Notes: generated by a model from the letters alone, not told the origin. A stretch of 64,000 nucleotides of DNA from Phoebastria nigripes (GCA_035582835.1 JAYKAV010003152.1:1-64000); one strand, 5' to 3'; positions 12,867 through 26,990 are shown, numbered from the stretch's first letter. Numbers and translations are program-made.

Positions 12867-15800
12867 GTAAAGCCAGTATCATTATCCAGAGTTGCTATTT
12901 CAATGAATAACCAAGTGCAGACAAACCCTTAGGCATAGTGGAAAGGGGCCAAAATGGGGCCCAGAAGCTGTGTTCATCTCCATGGCTTATTTTTAGAGTT
13001 AGGAAAAAAAGGAAACAAGAACAAATGTAAAATCTTAATGATAATCAGTGTAAGAGAGAGGTGTATTCCTTGTTTTAAAGTGTTGTGCTTTGGTATTGCC
13101 CCACAGCATGCACTTGCTGTACACGTAGGACTGCATACACACACTCATGAGCTCTGCAGGGTGCCTGAGATCCGCCTAGACAATTCAAATTTGCCATAGA
13201 TAGATTTTCAGGTCCAGGGGAGAGATTATAGTCTACTGAGAGTCCAGGTTACCCAAGTACATTATAGCTTTTCGTGGTATCACCTATTAGGCGAGGAGTG
13301 GACAGGGCTAGAGCTGCCCAGCCTTGGCTCTTGACAGACCCGGCAAGTTTAAACGCATACATATACCTGTGTTTATGCACATATACGCATACACATCTCT
13401 CAAGCAGAGAGCAGAGACAAGGCTAAACTAATCTGAATATAAATGTAGTATCTATATAGGCACAAAAATTGTACTGGCTTCAGTGGGAGGAGGGTCAGGA
13501 CCCCCTAACACTGGAGCTGGAGCAGTGCACCTCTGTGCGCCGTCCATCCAGACTGTGACCCTAGGAAGGCTGCAGCCTCACAGACAAACCTGGTGACAAG
13601 GTGGCAGTCTGACTCTCCGCTTGCAAGCTAAGGCAATTAATTGCTAGACCTCCCCAGTGTGGAGGAAACCTGAGCATCTACTGAGGCGTGGGAATTTACA
13701 AGGAGGTAGAATACACCTTTGCAATTTTAATGACTTTAAAGTGAATCCCATTATTCTGGGAGGGGAAGATGTCTAATCAATGATTTTTGCTGATCTGGGC
13801 TAGGTTCTACTTTATTTACAGAAGAATAAAACAGAGATCCACAATGCACAGCCAGGTCTTCCCTGGTCAGTACTCAGTCCAGCGACCAGCTCCAGCAGCT
13901 GTGGTGGACACTGACAACTAAGAGCTGCACCAAAATGTGAAATGAAACAAAAACAATTAATATTTGCCCCAGGGAATTTGCTTGGCTTAGCCACTTATGA
14001 CTTAGAGTCAAAAAATGACCTGTCGCAAAGATCNACTTTGACAGCCTGTGCTGGGACCAAGTCTGCTCCTGGGTGTGTAGGGCTCAGTGACAGAAGCTGC
14101 CAAGCTCTACTTTTAAAACAATAATACCTAAGGAATGGTATGACGGAGAAACTCCTGTTAATGTTTACTGTGTTGCAGAGAAGAAATTGTTCATTTCTGA
14201 GAAGAGCACCAGGTTCACCCAGAGGTGGCCAACAAGAGTTCATTTGAGACCAGACCATTGTGGCACTCCTGTCCAGGTGAGTGGCTTCAAAACCTGGGGG
14301 ATGGCTTTCTGTGTCCCAGAACATTTCTAATAAATATGGCNGGAGGCCTCACCTCTATTGAAGATGATTTCCCTCATTTTCAGGGTGTTTCCAACTATTT
14401 CTTGTCATTGTTCAGCCCTTTCTCTCACTTTTGCAGCCAGGAGAAAGGACAAATGGCCCTGAAGTAAGGGTGGTCTCAACTATGTCATCATTTATCCATT
14501 TCTACAGTCCACCACATCTGACGGTACAGTCCGAGGCGTGTGGTGAGACTGTGGTGTGAAGTGCAGCCCATCAGCCCCCAAAGTACTTGTCTGTCAGCTG
14601 CCAAACATAGGAACCCAGAAGAAAACCAGGCAGAAATGCCTCTGAGGATGCTGGTGGGAACCACAGCACCTTTGCACAGTAAAAAGACACAGTATCGGTA
14701 CTGCTTCAAGGTGCCGTTCCTGTGGCAGCAAAAGAGATGAAGACAGAGAGTCANGACTCCTTCTGCACCATCCTTCTTGCCACATCTCTCCTCACCTGGT
14801 GCTCCAAGAGGTGCGAGCAGAGCCAGAGGCTGCACGTGAACCGAGTTGCCTCGCTTTCCGCTCTGACGTGAGCATCTTCGCAGGAGCTGACCCCTGAGCA
14901 AAGCTCAAAGGAGGGCGATGAGTGGTAGCATAGCATTGTAACTGGTGCAAATGAGCACTGCTGATCCCAGATGTTTAAAAATTGCAGGACCCAGCAGAAT
15001 AATATAATTAGCTAGAAAAAATATCAGGAGATTAAAATAAAGCTTGGGCTCTTTTTAGTTGCTGTTTCACTTTCTGACCTTTAAAGCAACATTCAAGTTG
15101 TATTTTCTAGCTTTTCTTTGCATCTGTGACAAGTAGAAATATACTCTTATTTTCTCTTTTTTTAAAAAAACAAAGAAAACTACACTGTCATTATTTAAAC
15201 CCCTGCCTCATCATGAATAAGGTGAGATTCAGGATCGAATTCTGAGAGGGGTAGGAAATGCCCTTCTCACTTGTCATGCCTGCAGGCCACCCTTGCAGCA
15301 GAGCACTGTCACCTGTGCTCTCACACTCTTCTTATAGTTCCTCACCTTTCCAAGTAAAAAGCCAAGCACATGCACTGTGGCCTCATGAACTGAGATGAGG
15401 CAATACACATAACNGAAGAGAAATATTCCCCATCTCATGTTTTATGAGGCAGAGGTTTATTCCTTTGTCTCTCCCACCTCCTCACTGACTGCTCCTTTGA
15501 GAGTCTGCAGCATCCAGCTGGGCTTTCACAGCTGGAAAGAGGTGTGGGCTGCAGGCAAAACCACCGTGCTGTCCAAAATGACTTTACTGCTTCTTGCACG
15601 AGCAATGCATTGATTCTGTTTCAAAAGTTTCTTTCTAATAAAATGAATGTCAATAACTATAAATGCTCTGACAAAATGTGACATACTCAGCATCATAGGA
15701 GCTAAGCTCAATTGAGCAAGAGGGAGGCTGTTTTGCTCTTATTTGAGAACAGCAGGAAGAGAACAGGAGGTGGAGAGCTGTAACATGCTCCTGTCTGGGG

Positions 15801-18800
15801 ACGAACAGTGCACAGCATGGGGAAGAGGGAAGCTGAACGACTGGGATTATGATGTATGAATTTTCTGAGCTGTGCAGTTATTCGCTGACCTTTTCCACCA
15901 AAGCTTCACTGTCATTAAAGGACACCCAATTAGGATGTGTAGTGAGGCAAATGTATTCTCAGACCCAGAGGACTGTACTTGCTTATGAGCATCATCCTTA
16001 TATTCTGCTCAATATATTTAAAGCAGTAGTGATTAAAGCCAACAAAAGTAAAGCTACCATACATTCCACTGTATGATGTTATCTATCCTCGAGTTTGGGG
16101 GCCATACTGAGACATTTCAAACACCCCAGAAATTATACATATATAGGGAAGTCCTATAGGATTTCACTGAAATTCATGTTTTTATAGGCTTTTGAACCAC
16201 TCTGTAGAATTTAGTAGGGACCCTCCTCTGCAGAGTGGGGCAATGGAGGTGGCACTGACATGGCATAGTGCAGCTATCTCAGGGAGAGAAATGCTGGCTT
16301 TACTGGCATTAGTGGCATTGCAGGCTGGCATTACTGAATCTGCCAGAGATGTTTCCGGACCCAAGAAAAATGTATGTGTCCTCTTCCTGCTTGACAGCAT
16401 GCTGTGCTGAAAGTTTCAGGGCAGCGATGGTTGCAACCAAAAGTGTCACAGAATGGGGGCTTACAGAGATGCTCAGCCAGAGGCAGGGTTTGGTGCAGAC
16501 GGGAGCTGGCTAAGTGAGAGGGNCTCCCAAAGCTGCAGTAACATCTGGCATCGTGGGTACAGGAATAGCTATTTTCAGATGACAAGAAAACTTGTCAAGG
16601 CACCTTCAGCAACAGAGGATTTACAGGATGAAGTCTTGGTGCTGCTGACGACCAGGCTGTACCTCTGCCGAGGGCAGAAGGAGGATGTATTCAGCATGAT
16701 GGAAACAAAAAGGAAGAGGCCGTTGCTTAAACGTGCTCATTTTATCCCGGGCAGGCATGCCAACTGAGTGGCACTGGGTGCTGGCTCAGCTGGCAGCCCA
16801 CAGAGTAGGGCAGAGCTTCGGGGGATGCACCTGGGGCCGATGCCAGAGACCCTTCATGGGGTGGAGAATGCACTGTCTTCATCTCCAGGTCCAAGTCCAA
16901 GCCCAGAGAGCAGTCCAGCCCTGCCTAAGCATTATAAAGAAGGCAGTGCAGCTCCTTCATTGTAGCAGGATTTTGGGTAGGAAACAGAAAAAGCCTCACT
17001 TTTTCTTTGGCTCTGGAAAGCAGGCTGCCCATGTGAAAGGAGAGTGGGGCTGGGGGTCTCGCTTAGGCTCTCTCCTGTGGGCACACAGCACTGCCAGGGA
17101 GCAGGTAATCCTGAGTATGTGAGCTCAGCAGCACTGGGGAAAGAAGCCCACAGTGGGAGCAACAAAAGTGATCATGAAGGCCAATAATTCTTGATTTTGT
17201 TACAAGAGGATGATGCTTTTCAGCCAATTTTCCCCCATTCAGTGAAACAGCCTGTGTTACCCTACTGAGTGTAAACAGTATCGAGTATATAGTGGCTGCA
17301 TGCTTTTCACCTTTAGAGCCATAGCACTGAACTTACTCATTATAATTTTGTAAGAGTGTGAAAGAAAAGTACTGCATAAAGTTGAAACCCATTCCTCTTA
17401 GTGCAGCAGATGCGGTAAGGTCTGTACTGGCAAACCATGGGTGGTTCTTCATTTTTTCCGCATGCCAAGTGAAAATAAGTCCTATTCCTTTGCACAGGAC
17501 TGTGGGAAAATCAAGAAAGGGTAACAATTAAATGGCTAGCTCCTGAACCTGCAATATGTCCTTCAAATATCCGGAAGCTTCATCCTCAGTTGAAAAACAA
17601 GTACCCAAAGAGGCAGCAACCCAGGGACACAGTCCTGATCACCCTTACTGAACTGGGTGCTTTTTGCCCAGGCAAATAAACATTACCAGAGTCAGCATGA
17701 CACCTCTCAAGAATAAACTTTGCCCTCCTACAGGAAGAGACTGGCAGGTAAAGTTAGATTTTAGATAATCTTTTGCTACCTCCCGTTCATTAAAAGAATT
17801 TTAGTACACTAAAAGGAGAGGGAGATGAAATGTGGTATTGTGTGCTCATGAAATATACAAANCAGGCTCCTATTTATGATACTAAATTGCAGTAATTTGT
17901 TACACTGAATGCCTTTGACAAAACTTTAAAGTCTAAAGGATTAAAACTGAGGCAAACTTTCTGACAGCTGCTGCTATCAGTAATGGCTGAGTCAGCCAAT
18001 AGCAGTGTGTAGTGCTTTTTGGGGAAGATAACTTTAACCTGCACTGAAAAGCAAATCTCCAGAACGGAGGGGCAAAAAAAGCCCTTATTGATTTTTCACT
18101 CTGCCACAGCATGTAAATAACTCCGCTGAAAAAAACTAGCGGATGCAGTAGGAAAGAGTTCATACCTGCTGCAGAAAGGAACAGAAATTCACACCCAGTG
18201 CTCAGCTTATCCAAAGTGCTGTGTGGGTTTAAGTCATTAATAATTACCACTACACACCAAGGAAATAATTGCCCCTGTTAGCACATGGTTTAGGAGGCTT
18301 TTCGTTTTTATACTGTGAAGGATATGATGTGAAAGGTACTTTTTAGGCAGAGCTTTGACGAGGGGTTGGGAGAATCCTGAAGCACCCCAAAATAACAGGA
18401 GGACTAGAAGAAGGCTGGAGGAGAGGGGAAGGAGCAGGGTGTTTTCAGACCCACTGCAGCTCTCCAGCAATGTGCTCTGCTCCAGTCCGCAATTATGCAC
18501 AGTAGTGCAATTCTGTCACCCACCACTTTCCCATTCCCCAGCACGTACAGCATACCAATTACCTGTTGTGGTGACAGCCATAATAAATTTACTGTCACTT
18601 TAAAAAAAAAGGCATCAGAAAAAGGTTGTCAGTAAAAGTCCATGAAAAAGGCAAGGGAATTTGAAGCCTGGGAGTTTTTGTTAGGTCTCTTTCTTCCCCC
18701 ACCCCCATCTAGACATATATACATATATTTAAAAATACACACACTTTTTTCCGTCTGTTATCAGACATTTCAACAACACTGTTAACAATGTCAGCCCTAC

Positions 18801-20659
18801 AGGGCTAAATTAGATGAGACAATAAGAGAATCGGTCTGCTGGTACAAACTGGCACAGTTCTGTTGAAATCAATGGACCTGTTTCAATTCACACCTGCTGA
18901 GCCTTTCTTTCGTCTAGAACTGACCCTCTCATTTCATACCTCCCAAAGCGGGCAAAAGTGAGCGGGGGGTTTTCTGGCCTACCCTGGGAGACCCTGCAAG
19001 CAGAGGCACAGTAAAAGAGACGGCTCCCACTGTTAATGATCAACTGGTGAGCCCATCGCTTTTGGTGTTGGTGTTGCTGCCTGCTTGTACAGTGTCCTTG
19101 TGCAATGGGGGCCCCGCAGCTGCTGCTCCTGAGGGGCTCATGCAGCTTAATGACTTCATATTTGCATTTTGGTGGCAGTGACAAACCTTAAGCCAGGAGG
19201 GCTCAGTCCCCTAGGTGCTGCACAAACATGGTCTGGGGACTCAAGTTGCAGAATACCTTCTCTGTCATACCCACAGCTCTGCAAAAATTATCCAGTCTTC
19301 ACTGACAAGAAATCCTCTTAGCTGTCAAACTCTGCCTCACATGTTCAGCACTCAAAATTAAAAATCTTAAATAAAAAGGGTATTTTAGGAAGCTAAATGT
19401 ATTCTAGAGACGAGAAAAGCTATTTTTACATATCTAATTAGTCACACTTGATAGTAATAATAGCATTACTTGGATTATGCTATGTTATTAATATTATGCA
19501 AAATACTAGATATCAGTCATGACATTATCTTTTCTTTTTTATCGCTAGACCAGAATTTCACCAAACAATAATTTGTCACATAAACTCTTTTTTTCCAATT
19601 CTCTTCTTTTTTATATTTTACCTCTCTTATGTAAAGGCATAAGTGTACCCATGTTAGAGGAGTAGGAAGGTGCAGAAATCCTGGCAGGAATCGAGATGCC
19701 AGGCAAGGACCCCACACTGGCTGGAGAACACCGAGCATGGTGGCTGGTGTCTTCTCAGAGATGTTAATTTGCAAGTACCATTGCTCAGCGCTGACCCCCC
19801 AAAAAGAGCAGTGCATGCACTAGCTGTCACTTTCATTATTAAGGACTCAACCAGTTTAGCTGCAGAGAGGGTGGTGGTGGTACGCTGGAAACCTGCTGCG
19901 CTGGGAGAAGGGTGCCAGCCAACACNGCAGGCAGCTCCTGGGGCGCACTGGCTTGCTCGGGGTGCACAAGCCACCATGCTGCTGCAGCGTGCTGGAGACG
20001 CCAGTGAGTCCCTGGGTGGGCTGGGTGCCAGTGCCCTTCATTGAAAGGCCGAGTGGCTGTTTGGGGCTGTCACACGAGCAGAGGTTTTATTCCTTGCCTG
20101 TTGAGATGCCTTAGGCTAAGGGCTGAGGCTGTCGAACATGGGTGCCACCCTGCAAACGTACGCCATGGCAGGTACATTCATCTACCTGCTCCCATTTTTT
20201 TGGGCAAGTTGGAAGCCCTTGGTGCAGGACCCACGCAATGGAGGAGAAGGACACAGAGACAAACTCTGGTTTGGCACCTGTTGCTCAGGTGGTGAGATGT
20301 CCTGTGGCTAGGGAGAAGGTGCCTGCCCCAGGCAGGGGTCTTCCCATCCCGTGGGCACCCACCAGGGCGGGTACCAGGGGCTGCATGCACAAACATCTGA
20401 ATGGGAGCCAGGGACATTTTGTCTGGTCCTCAGACTCCAGCCTTTGAAACACCAGATGACGTCAGTCCTCCATGTCACACCACTGTGTATATGTGGCAGC
20501 ACTGTCTGGGGAGCTTCCACTAGTTTTAATAACAGTGGACTTTGGTTTTCATGGTGTTAAGTTTAGCATTCAGCCCTCTGTTCTGCAAAAAATATCTCTC
20601 TTCTTTCTCAGAAATAATATTTGTTAGTTTAAATAGATATTTATGCCTTTGACCAAAGA
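12867..20659. other. Noncoding DNA without recognised genes
   Basis: No exon or RNA gene could be supported in this 7.8-kb stretch. Composition alternates between AT-rich sequence and GC-richer patches (for example 16.75-17.1 kb and 19.85-20.45 kb). Frames of up to 137 codons appear in the GC-rich parts on several overlapping strands, which is the pattern of stop-codon depletion rather than coding. Short CA/TA-rich stretches occur at 13350-13400 and 18712-18745. Confidence 0.5.
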
Positions 20660-21490
20660 TTTTAGTTGTATTTTTTTTCTCCTTTCTAAGGCAGCCATCC
20701 TTCTGGCAAAGATACATTTGCCCCACTTAGTGGGGTGGATCCCATCTCTCCCAAGCAGACGCTGATCTCCAGACAGGGTCCCATGGTCCAAAACCAAACC
20801 CTGTTGCTGACACCAGCTCTGCAACCAGCTGTTGACAAACAGTACCAGTGCCCCCCTCCTCCTAACACCCTCTACCCTCTCTGACAGGACTGAGAACACC
20901 ACCTGGTCTCCCATGTCCCTGACTGTCACCCCCAGAGCTCTGTAGTCACCTGTGATACTCTCCAGGTTGCCCCAGCAGTATCATTGGTGCCCACATGTAA
21001 GAACATCACGGGGTACTAGTCAGAGGGTTGGGCAAGCCTCAGTGGTCTCCCCACAAGATCCCAGATCTGGGCCCCCAGCAAGCAGCAAACTTCTGTAGCC
21101 AACTGGTCAGGTTGGCAGGTGGGTGCCTCTGTCCCCTGCAGCAGGGAGTCACCCACTACTGTCACTCACTACTTCCTCACAGTGGTCTTGCATGGTTCAG
21201 GGTCAGTTGGCCCAGATGCATCTCTTGAAAGCATACCCAGCTCTCCCTCAGCCTTGAGGGCAGTGAACCAATGTCATAGTTACAGGCCTTCAGACAGAGC
21301 AGGAGCCTTCCTCTCAGTGCCAGAAGTCAGCAACTTCCATTCTTTGCTTTCCCCAGAGGTTGCACTTGCTGTTCTGTTGGGGACAGACTCTGCCTGCATC
21401 TCCACTGCAGCTGGGCTCTGGGGCTCTTGAAGCTGTTGTGTGTCTGAGAAGATCCTGTCTATCTCTCTCAGTTCTGCTACATATTAGGTT
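20660..21490 (-). pseudogene. LINE ORF1 relic with SGNH/esterase-like domain
   Basis: On the minus strand this stretch decodes to an acidic, glutamine-rich leader followed by an SGNH-hydrolase-like domain. A VVGDSLL block (Ser block, around 21142-21153) is followed by HVGTNDTA (block III, around 20980-20991), then VVFSVL, and finally GRDGIHPT (the Asp-x-x-His block, around 20735-20746). CR1-clade LINEs are known to carry an esterase domain in ORF1, and this order and spacing (about 135 residues from GDS to DGIH) fits. The copy is dead: there is an in-frame TAG at 21016-21018, two further stops before the GDS block, and a frameshift near 20940. The 5' limit lies near a poly(T) run at 21488-21500. 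No ORF2 follows, so the fragment is internal or rearranged. The exact LINE family is not assigned; a domesticated gene is unlikely given the stops. Confidence 0.62.
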
Positions 21491-21669
21491 TTTTTTTTGT
21501 TTTGTTTTAATATGTGGGAGATGTTCTTGTCTTCTGCTGTGATTTGTTTATTACAAAGAGAGTGACGAGGCAATTACCTTGGGTTCCTGCATAGTAGGAG
21601 AGCTTGCATAAGCAGAAATCCCTTATTCAGCATAATCTTCTGTCAACCTGAGCAACAGGCATTGGAAGC

Positions 21670-22236
21670 TGTCGTGGTTTAACCCCAGCCAGCAACTAAA
21701 CACCACGCAGCCGCTCGCTCACACCCCCCACCTCTGGTAGGATGGGGGAGAGAATCAGGAGGGCACAAGCAGGAAAACTCGTGGGTTGAGATAAAAACAG
21801 TTTAATAATTGAAATAAAACAAAGTAGAACAGTAATAATAACAGCGATAACAACAACAACAATAGAATATACAAAACAGGCGATGCACAATGCAACTGCT
21901 CACCACCCACCGAACCAACGCGTTGCCCGATATGCGAGAGCCCATCCCAGGACACAGAGCCCCCCCACACTTAGTTTTTATACTGAGCATGACGTCGCAT
22001 GGTATGGAATACCCCATTGACCAGCTGGGTCAACCACCCCGGCTATGCCCCCCCCGCCAGCTTCCCCTGCACCTGGCAGGGCATGGGAGGCCGAAAAGTG
22101 CCCGGTGCAAGCACCACCCAGCACCACCCAAAACATCAGTGGGCCATCAACGCTCCTCTCATACCAAACCCAAAACACAGCACACCCCCCAGCTACTGGG
22201 AAGAAAGTTAACTCTGTCCCAGCAGGAACCAGGACA
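21670..22236 (-). mobile_element. Solo ERVL-like LTR, complete (567 bp)
   Basis: Read on the minus strand, it starts TGTCCTGGTT and ends AAACCACGACA, so it has the TG...CA termini and short inverted ends of an intact LTR. The U3 contains a CRE-like GACGTC (21991-21996) and a TATA box (21975-21982). An ATTAAA polyadenylation signal lies at 21801-21806. Both flanks carry the duplication GAAGC, and no internal viral sequence is present. It is closely related to the LTR at 1-501 but lies in the opposite orientation about 21 kb away. The short frames reading through it are not genes. Confidence 0.92.
21975..21996 (-). promoter_or_regulatory. LTR core promoter: CRE-like site plus TATA box
   Basis: On the minus strand GACGTCA precedes TATAAAAA by about 8 nt, matching the arrangement in the LTR at the window start. 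If active it would drive transcription leftward, toward the LINE relic at 20.7-21.5 kb. Confidence 0.55.
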
Positions 22237-22241
22237 GAAGC

Positions 22242-25200
22242 ATGTTGGAATAAAGTTGTCTTTGTCTAGATAGCATGTGGTTCTAGGGGAAAATTTATTT
22301 GCCTACAGGGAAAACAAAAGGTCAACATACCATTTAAAGTTGGTTGAAACAATGGTTAAGCTGAAGGTAGGGCTGGTAGTTTCAATAGAAAAAAAGTAGC
22401 TGAAGAAAGCATCTTCATCAGACAAACCAAAAGCTCCCATTTGGCCTGAGTGTCCTTTTGGTGTGAAGCAGAGGAAAGGGAGCGGAGAGGTAGTACATGG
22501 AAGAGGTACAATTTTACTAGGACTTTGTAAACTAAGGCAGAATGGGAGGATGGAGGATGGAGGACACAAAACACATTTTCTGCGAGGTATTTGGGAGTAC
22601 TCCTAATGTGAAATGTTCAAATCTCTGCCAAAAAAATGTTATTTTCATGACTGTTGAAGACAAATATTTTCTGACCTGCCCAACCCTGCACTAACTCTCT
22701 GCACAAAGTGTGCCCCAAATGTGCACAGGAAACTCTCCCTGGCTCTCTTACCATGGCTGAAAGGCTGGTATTGATAATCTGTGTCTCACCATGGCTCGCA
22801 GAGAGCATGGAAGGAAAGCATGGTTGTATTATTTTCTTTACAAGACAGCGTAGGGACCCCAGAGATTTTTGGCTCTTTGGAGGACCTCAAACAAATTTGT
22901 GGACTGATTGAAATTACGGTTTGGGCAGGGTGAAGGAGACACAAGGACACAAGTCAGGAGCAGAGTTGTCGGGCCCTGTATCTGTGTTGCTCCGAGTGGG
23001 TGAAGTATGTTGGGTATGTTTGTTAGTTGCACAAGAAGGTCATAGCTTTGCTCCTTTTCAAAAGACAAGGGATGACTGCAAGAGCTGACATACTTAATTC
23101 TATGGGACTGATCCTGCTACCTGAAAAAGTTCAACCAGTTGTCCCCAAAAATTAATTGAACAAAATCAGATTAACTGGAAAGCATGCAAATGCTTTATAG
23201 CAAAGGGAGAAAAGTATCTGGACTCACTTGGTTATCATCTCAGGCACTGCATATTCAGAAATACATTACAAGCTATCCACTTGGCAAGTAAAATAGCTGG
23301 GCAGCCTCAGATAACCCTGCAGGACATGCCAGCCCGTGGTTGGAAGAGAGCTCAACACTGCTTAAAGGTCCGTAGGGTCCTTGTTATCTCAGGTTTTGCC
23401 CAGGCGGCTAATGAAGTTCTGCACATCNTGTGGCTGCGAACGTGCAGGGCTCCAGTGCGGCCTCACCCCCGGCGCCGTGCAACCGGGGAACAGGATGTTT
23501 GTGCCTGTGTTGCCTCGCCGGCAGTATGACTCCGGCTTCATTCAGTTATCTGTATGTGCCTTTTGACNTCTGTGTGACCAGCCGGGTGATATACACTATG
23601 ACCGGCCTACAAGGGCTGGAGCTGGCAGCTCTGCACAGGTCTGATCTACCAGGTGAGAAAAGAGACCTTGTGATACTCCTGCAATATNTGCAGTTTTCCT
23701 GTGTTTCTGCTGGATGCTGAGAATGGACCATCATACCTGAACATTGGTGCAAGGCATACAACACTTTCAATACCTAAAATGTTTCTTTTCATCATGTCTA
23801 GACTTAGTCTGCCAGCAAGCCTGTCCGTGTCTCGATCCCGGCCAGTGGTACGCATGTAAAGACTTACCACCTCCTTACTAGTCTTGCACAGCAACAGTCC
23901 TGAGTCCTGCCAGTGTGAGGGACTAGTATGGAGCCGCAAGGGATGAAACCATGGCATGTATTTTCCCCACGGCACTGCTGGAGTCTCACTACAGACCCCA
24001 CACCTCTGCCTTGGGATGCTTTGCTTGTGCAACATGGGCTTTGGGCAGTGGTTTGAGTTGGAGCTCCCTTTTGGGGACAGAACTGGAGAGCTATATGGTT
24101 AAAGGAATATTTGTTAAGAGACTGTAACCCCCCAAGTGATCATAAAGGGCTATCAACATAAGGACATTGTCTATGTCCTCCACAGCCTAATCCCAAGGCT
24201 TCACCACAGACTACATAGGCCCTTTCCTTCTCCTCTCGGTTCTAGGCAGAGAGCTCACAGGTATATAAAATGCCACAGAGTCATGATCCTTCAGTGACAA
24301 CTTTACGTGGAATTCACACAAGGCTAGACTATAAAAGAAGTATTTTAAAGACTTTACCTGCATAAGGTGCCAAGGGAGCCAGACAGAATTAGTGAGGCCA
24401 ACACAACTTCTCTCTCTACCTTGGCAAAGATTTTAGAAGATGCTTAGCACCGATTTTGTCTGTCCAGAGTTGGCTTACCATCCAAAAATCACACATACTT
24501 GTGAAGACACAATGATGTCCATAAGAAGGAGGAGGTCTGTTCAAGGAACAAACCTCTCTGAGCTCTGTTCTACAGCCTCCCAGGACTCAATTACAACTGA
24601 GAATGAAAAAATAACCAATTACAGAAAGTAATCTCATAATCCTCTCACCCCTGAGACTGCTATTACTTTACCTTTTCTCGTTTGGATCTTCCATCGCCAA
24701 CTTGTTACTACATCAGTACGGGCAGTGCCTGCTTTGCAAATCTGGCACAAAGGGTTCAAGATTGCTACCCAGCCATCCTGACAGCTACGTTTGTGGTTTT
24801 GCCTGACTGGCACAGNAAGCACCCGCTGCCATCCCACTGATAGGTATGACGACCTGAACTTCCATCACGCCAGGGACAGAGAACTGCTCATCTTAAAGCA
24901 ACAAGTTTGCACCAAGCTGCTCTGCCTACCACTGTGAGGAGCGATGTGCCCCAGAGGGCAGGAATGTGTCGGGCTAGTGTGAATCCATGCCTATCATGGT
25001 GTTATCTCTGTTCCTCTTCATCGATCCACTACTGTCACTTCTGGCTTGTGATAGCTGGAAATTTGATCTCCTGTTATTTTTAATACAGGTTCTCTTGCTC
25101 TTCTACTAGAGGATCAAAGAGAGGATGTCTCAAATAAAGGGCATGGGATCAGACTGTCCCCTAATAAACAGGTGCCAGCACGGGGTAACAACTTGGAAAT

Positions 25201-26990
25201 GAAACATTTCCTTTCAGCTGCAATAATGTGTGTGGGTATGTCTTTGTCCACAATGATTACCTTACAGAAGATATCACATGAAGCACAATTCATGGAGTGG
25301 GTTCATTTTATTTTGCTCCACAGTATCTCTCTTTTTTGTTAAAATTACAGGATACATCCTCTGCTCCTCCTCCACTTGAAATGCCATGATGTAACGTTTT
25401 CTGTTGTCATCCTAGTGACTAAAATACTTGGTAATCCCTTGCTAATTCTCCAGGGAGTATGCCTGGTGTAGAGGAGAAGGGCAGGTGGCATTGGCTGGTG
25501 CTTTCACAGCACATGCTTGCATCTTCAAAGCACAGGAATAGACCAATGCCAGGTATCAAAATGCTGGTAAGATTAACATTTGTTGCCTGACCGCCAAAGG
25601 TTTTGAGTCCCTACAGCATCACTAGGATATGGAGGTTCTTTGAAACTTCTTCACAGATTATGTTCCTAAATTTGATTAAAAAAGCAACACTCTTCTAATA
25701 ATGGCTGGAATTATTATGGTAATTGTACTTTTCTGTAGGCCCTTCAAATTTGTTAAACATGACTTTTAAATAGATTCGTGGAAAACTCTGAGAAAGACCT
25801 GTCTTGATGCTTCTCTGGATTGATAGTCTCACTTGGCATGTGCCATCCAAAGCCAGGACCATGTTTGCGTTGTTAAGCATGTGTGCTTTAAAAACAGTTC
25901 TGGAGGTGTGGCAAACTGCGTCTTTCCCTCCCATTCATTCCTGGCTCTCCGCCCACTGCATAACTCTGCAACTTTGACCTGAGAGGTGGTACGGGAGATG
26001 CTGGCCACTTCACTATCCCTTGAGACTTTCTATGAAGATGGAGAATGAACCATCACTTTTATCTGTAATCCCAGACTGAAGGATTACATTCTGCCTGCCT
26101 AAATCCCATCCTCCACAGCTTTAATTAGATATGATTTCCCTCCTCCTGTCCCAGCAGTTAAGCTAGGTTTACTGTCCANGGCGACACAGTTGCAGCATTT
26201 CACATCAGAGGCGATCACAGGCACTGTGGCAGGCACAGCAGCTCCTCTGAGGTACTCACTTGCACCTGCGTGTATGCTTGCTGCCCACTTAGGTGTATGG
26301 CATCACGGTGCACTCGTGCTTATGGAGGCAGAGCTCCACTTCTGTTCTGGTGGTGACCTTCTGGTGCAGATGAGTAATATATATGCGCAGCTGAATTCTG
26401 GAGGCCATCTTTTTAACTTAGTCGCAAGCACAGTGGTTGCTTTCCCCATTATGCCGTGAGGAATGTGGTTTTTTGGGAGCTGGAGAACAGCAAAGACTGC
26501 TAGGAGGAGGCTGTAAGGGTGTTGACATTTTTGGTAAATGCAGCTTGCTGTTGGGATGATACAGGTGGGAAGTTACTGATAGAATCTTCCATTTTAGTGT
26601 TTCACTTACTGCCCGAAGAGCAGTGGTTTCATGCGACTATTTATTACACCAGAGAACCAAGTAGATTAAACCAACACCTTACATCAACAAAGGACTAACT
26701 TTCCTTACCCTGAAGAATTCTATTCTCGTGCATTTCCTTTTTAGTATTGATCATTAGAAGCTCACAGAAGCTCTTTTCTGCCAAAAGAGGGAGGATAGAT
26801 CCCTTTTATGAAGAGGCTGCAGTTCATTATTTCGTTGAGGGTACAGACCTCCTGTTATTCAAAGGAAAAATACTCATCAATAATCAGAGTTTAATTTTTC
26901 TATGAATATACTTACTGGTGCTGGCAGAAAGCCAGTCTCCTCCAAGATAACTTTAAGTCAGCTCCTTCACATGGAGAAGTGACACTTTAC
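22242..26990. other. Noncoding DNA; one short CpG-rich spot
   Basis: No gene is recognised. A short CpG-dense spot lies at about 23435-23600, with three single-N positions (near 23428, 23568 and 23688). That suggests a sequence difficult to call. The rest is AT-rich and without assignable repeats. Confidence 0.5.

Larger units (their letters stand above)
21665..22241. repeat. 5-bp target-site duplication bracketing the solo LTR
   Basis: GAAGC at 21665-21669 and GAAGC at 22237-22241 flank the LTR exactly. Five base pairs is the duplication length typical of ERVL-type (class III) integration in vertebrates. The perfect match implies that the LTR is a single insertion later reduced to a solo copy by LTR-LTR recombination. 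Confidence 0.8.

Noticed and set aside
1..22236. The two related LTRs as the ends of one 22-kb provirus
   Set aside because: They are in opposite orientation. The right copy has its own perfect 5-bp duplication, and no viral internal genes lie between them.
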